Of a DNA stretch of 64,000 bases, positions 60,328 to 64,000 are shown one piece after another. The stretch's first letter is position 1; each line of letters begins with the position of its first letter. The DNA comes from Dermatophagoides farinae (lineage: Eukaryota; Arthropoda; Arachnida; Sarcoptiformes; Pyroglyphidae), in the NCBI RefSeq assembly GCF_024713945.1, contig NC_134685.1, positions 248,001-312,000 of the forward strand, read 5' to 3'. The notes below the pieces were generated by a model that worked only from the letters and a program-made list of their open reading frames with translations, ran no database searches and was not told the origin of the DNA. A program made the position numbers and the translations under genes.

Positions 60328-63300
60328 GCATTCAAACACCTTATCTTTTGTTATAAATATTCCACATTCTGATATGTGACATTATATATAAACTTGTGAT
60401 GAATCATATAAAATAATAATCAAATGACGATGGTAAACAGAACATCAGAATTTCTTTTTTTTTCATTTACATCACGAAACATCATCATCAATTTTTTTTT
60501 GTTCCAAATAGAAAAGGTATGTCAACAAAAAATATACTTGGACCACAAATATACTTTTGTTGTTGTGGTGAATCAGATGTAAATATTAGCATAATATTGT
60601 GTGTGTGTTTATAGGATGTTTTTCAATCAATGAATGTATTCTCACTCACAGATATATGGTATTGATAAAAAAAATTGATTTTTTTAGATAATTTTTTTTA
60701 ACAAAAAATAATTTAACACTTTTATTACAAAAATAAATTATTTTTTTTTTCGTCTAACTGTTATATATAAATGCTGATGATTGTAGCATATTTTTTTGTT
60801 TGGACAAATACAGGCCACTTTAAAAGCCATTAGGTCATCAAATTTCATTTTCTTACTGCTTGCTTCTTGTACAGATAAATTGTCACCATATTTATTCATT
60901 TATTTATTTATATGTCATGAATATAATCATTGTTTTGATTGTTTTCTTGGAAAACTTTTCTTAGTTCATCATCTCTATCATATATGGGTTGCGTTATCTA
61001 ATCTGTGTCTGTTTTTTGTTTTTTTTTTTTTTTTTTTTTTTTGATTAGATTTGGTTTGTCCGCATTTTGTTTGTTATGGTTCTGGTTCATGTTAATTAGA
61101 CATTCGGGTTGTTTGTTTTCTGGATCCAATTTGGATCTCTTTTATATTATTATTCACACTATATGGCTATGTCTATTCTATTTCATTAAATTTTCGGTGG
61201 TTGGTTGGTTGGTTACCAACATTGTTGTTGTTATGATATGGATTGAGATTTAATAAAAAGATTATGATGATGATGATGATAATGGATGCGTTTCATTGTT
61301 TGTTTGTTTTTTAAACAACAAAAATAAATTATGATGTATATGAAAATAACGATGATGATGGATATGATGATTGTTGTTATTTTTTTTTCAACACTTTGAT
61401 TACATTCTAAAGTAAAAAAGAATTTTGTTTCAACCTAAATATTATATAATCCATGATGATCATATGAAAGAGTTAATAGTTTGTGTGCATGTGTTTTTTG
61501 TCTTGTCTTGTGATTTCTGATTATGAACATTTTTCTTTTTCACCATTTTTAATCATCATCATCATCATGATGATGTTTAATGAAAAAAAAAACTGGCCAA
61601 GATTGATGTTTGTGTGTGTGTGTGTGTGTATGTGTGATGCTGATGAATTTCGACTATCATCATCATCAGATGATGATAATGATGTTCATTTTCTGGTTTT
61701 TTCCAAAAAAAAAAAAATTTCTTCATTGTGTTATTTTTGTTGTTGTTCAAGGCCATTTTCATGATTCATTTATATGTGTGTTTTTGTCCATTTGCCATTC
61801 TATATTGCCAATTTTTGTTTTCATTGATTATTTCTGGTTTTCATTTAGGAAATTATTATTTTTCAGGAAATAATAATAATAATACTATTATTATTACTAC
61901 TATAGAAAAATAGAATGATTATTAGTAAATATAAATAAAATGAATTTATGGATGTGAAAAGGATTATTGAATGATTTGAATGATTCAACCACTCTCGGTT
62001 GTCCACTCCGGTTGCTAGCCAGAATTATTAAACAAATGGAAAAAAATTTCATTTCAAGATTCAATTTAATTGCTTGCAAGGATATTATTTGTTTTTGTAA
62101 TTAAGAATTTGCAAAAAAAAAAGAATTTTGTTTGTTATTGCAATTAAAAGATTAAATTCCATTCTTTAAATGATAATAATGATTATTATTTAAAAACTTT
62201 TTCAAATTCATTCATTCATTTGTTTTTTTTTTTGTTCAATAAGAATTTATTGCTTTGCTCTCGAATATGATGATTTCAATCGATGATGGTAATCACAATA
62301 AACACACTTACACACACACACACATACATTAATTGATCAAATGATGATGACCACCATTCATGATGATCATTATAATGATAATGAAACCTGTTTTTATTAA
62401 TTTTTTTTTGTTCAAAGAATGGGAAATTCCTGGAAAAGTTTTTTTTTCTAGTTTTTCATCATCAAATATTGATGATCATGGGTTTATATAATGGACAAGA
62501 GTCACGAATCGAATGAAAATCTTGATTTTTGTCCATTCTTTTTCTCTATTGTTGTTTTTTGGGTGATTTATGAAAAGTTTTTCTAGCTTTTCTGGCGTGT
62601 TGTGTAGACATTTTAAGATTCATGATTCTCATTTGTAATAATTTTCTTTTTTTGTTGACCATTCATTTCGAATCGGATATTTAAATTTGAATGTCATTTG
62701 TCATGTGATGCCATTCTTTTTATGTTTGTTTTTTTTTTTTTTGTTTTCTTTATTTTTTTTTTCGATTAAAAAAATGAAACTGAATGAAAACGAAAATTGT
62801 CACAACAACCATAACGACAACGGATGATGTCAAGTTTCTTTTTTTTTGGCTGACATTTGAATTCTCTGCAATAATAATGATGATGATGATGATGATGGAA
62901 ATTCATTATGGAATATGGAAATGATGATGTGAATGGAGACGGGTTTTTTTTTATTTATTTGTATCCAATGTTGACTGTTTGTGTGGTTTATACTATAAAT
63001 TCCATCGAGAATTTGGTTCATTGAATGAATGATGGACAAAAAAGTTGTTGTTGTGGAGATTAATTTTGTTCAAATTTTTTTTCAATAAAAAAAACTTATT
63101 ATTTTAATGGACATGGTTGTTATATTCTTGATGGTCACTTGTGGTTCTCAGAAAGAATTAATTTATCATTGAATGAATTCTGTTAAAATGCAGCAGCAGC
63201 AGCTTGGTGAATTTTTTTTTTTTTTATAATTAACACCGAATGAAAAATTGTGAATTCAGGAAAAAAGTACATCAATTTCCATCGGTCTAAACGAATCATC

Positions 63301-64000
63301 ATAATCATTATTTTTTTTTTACTTTTCTCAGTTCATTAACACTTTTTTTTGTGTACACACACTGTTGTTTGATGCACAACAACAACCACCAACGCTTAAA
63401 ATTTTTGTTTATTCTGTCGGCTTATATTTGTGTGTGTGTGTGTACAAAGTTTTGATTGGTACACCAATTTATTATTTAGAATTTTCGAGAATTCAAATAT
63501 TTTGATCGATCCATTTGTTTAATAATTGATGCCATTAATGAGCGTGCCCATTATTTGGAGCTTATTTTTTCTCCATACTGAGCCTTTTTTCTCACTATAC
63601 TAATTGATTTTTTTTTTATTTTTTTGGTTTTTCAAATTGTTTTTTCACTCTTTTGTTTTTTTTTTTGTTTTCAACATGTCACAACATGATAAATGTTTTT
63701 TGTTTTCTTCTTTTTTTCTCGATATTTACAAGGAAAATTTATTTTTTATTTTTCTGAGAAAGTTTCGGAAGAAAAGTTTGAAAATTTTCGTTTTTCTTTT
63801 TGTTTCATCCATTATCTAGTTTTTTCTGGTTTTCGTTTTTTTTCTGTTTTTTTGGTATATGTCCGATAATTATTCAATAGACCAAGTGTTTTTTTTTCTA
63901 TTTTGCATTTCGTTCCGGGAACACTTGAACTCTTCCTTTTTTCACTGTTTCGAAAATCAATTCAGTTGCATTTCATTTGAATATAAACAATTCTTTTGTT

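Larger units (their letters stand above)
57701..64000. other. No gene recognised; repeats and hairpins
   Basis: About 6.3 kb of AT-rich DNA with GAT/CAT, GGT/CTG (59763-59790, 60061-60095), GTT, GT (61608-61630) and poly-T repeats. It contains a TATA-like site (57758-57765) and the inverted-repeat cluster at 60170-60730. Open frames are translations of repeats. It could be intergenic or a long intron of a gene beyond the right edge. Confidence 0.5.

Overview
The window looks like nuclear DNA from a small, AT-rich arthropod genome, most likely an acariform mite (the Dermatophagoides/Psoroptes/Sarcoptes kind). This is inferred from four things: short GT-AG introns (often 55-100 bp), very abundant CAA/CAT/GAT and TG microsatellites that also appear inside proteins as Q, N, H and S runs, arthropod-type gene families, and gene ends only 0.1-3 kb apart in the middle of the window. 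No operons, CRISPR arrays, rRNA, tRNA, intact transposon or viral gene was recognised.

Layout. (1) 1756-20977, + strand: the 3' part of a Dscam-family cell-surface receptor. Its 5' exons lie upstream of the window. Two isolated exons (end of Ig2, start of Ig3) sit in 13 kb of otherwise non-coding DNA. A compact block of nine exons then encodes Ig3 to Ig9, four FN3 domains, a membrane helix and a cytoplasmic tail. (2) 23149-29674, - strand: eIF4G, the translation-initiation scaffold, in 17 coding exons (1630 aa). (3) 32503-36527, - strand: the alpha regulatory subunit of phosphorylase b kinase in 6 exons (1244 aa), ending in a CaaX box. (4) 38088-42327, + strand, divergent from (3): an anoctamin/TMEM16 protein in 5 exons. 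The sequence as given needs one frame correction at about 39323 and has a second frame ambiguity near its C terminus. (5) 43863-44823, +: a cytochrome b561 ferric/ascorbate-type reductase in 3 exons (278 aa). (6) 47611-48875, +: a small single-CAP-Gly protein in 3 exons (232 aa). (7) 49000-51852, -: a single-exon WDR75/UTP17 ribosome-biogenesis protein (950 aa), tail-to-tail with (6). (8) 51853-64000: about 12 kb with no confident gene, only weak exon-like fragments on the - strand, a TATA-like site, and a cluster of related short inverted repeats around 60170-60730.

The genes are ordinary conserved animal genes and do not form one pathway. eIF4G and WDR75 serve translation and ribosome assembly, PHKA serves glycogen breakdown, anoctamin and Dscam are membrane proteins, b561 is an electron carrier and the CAP-Gly protein a microtubule binder. 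Exon boundaries were placed by hand. For eIF4G, PHKA, b561 and the CAP-Gly gene the exon lengths sum to whole codons and every intron phase matches. The points most worth a second look are the shortened Dscam ectodomain, its single exon-6-equivalent between large introns, the anoctamin frame breaks, and the hairpin cluster near 60.2 kb. I found no evidence of a new multi-gene system.
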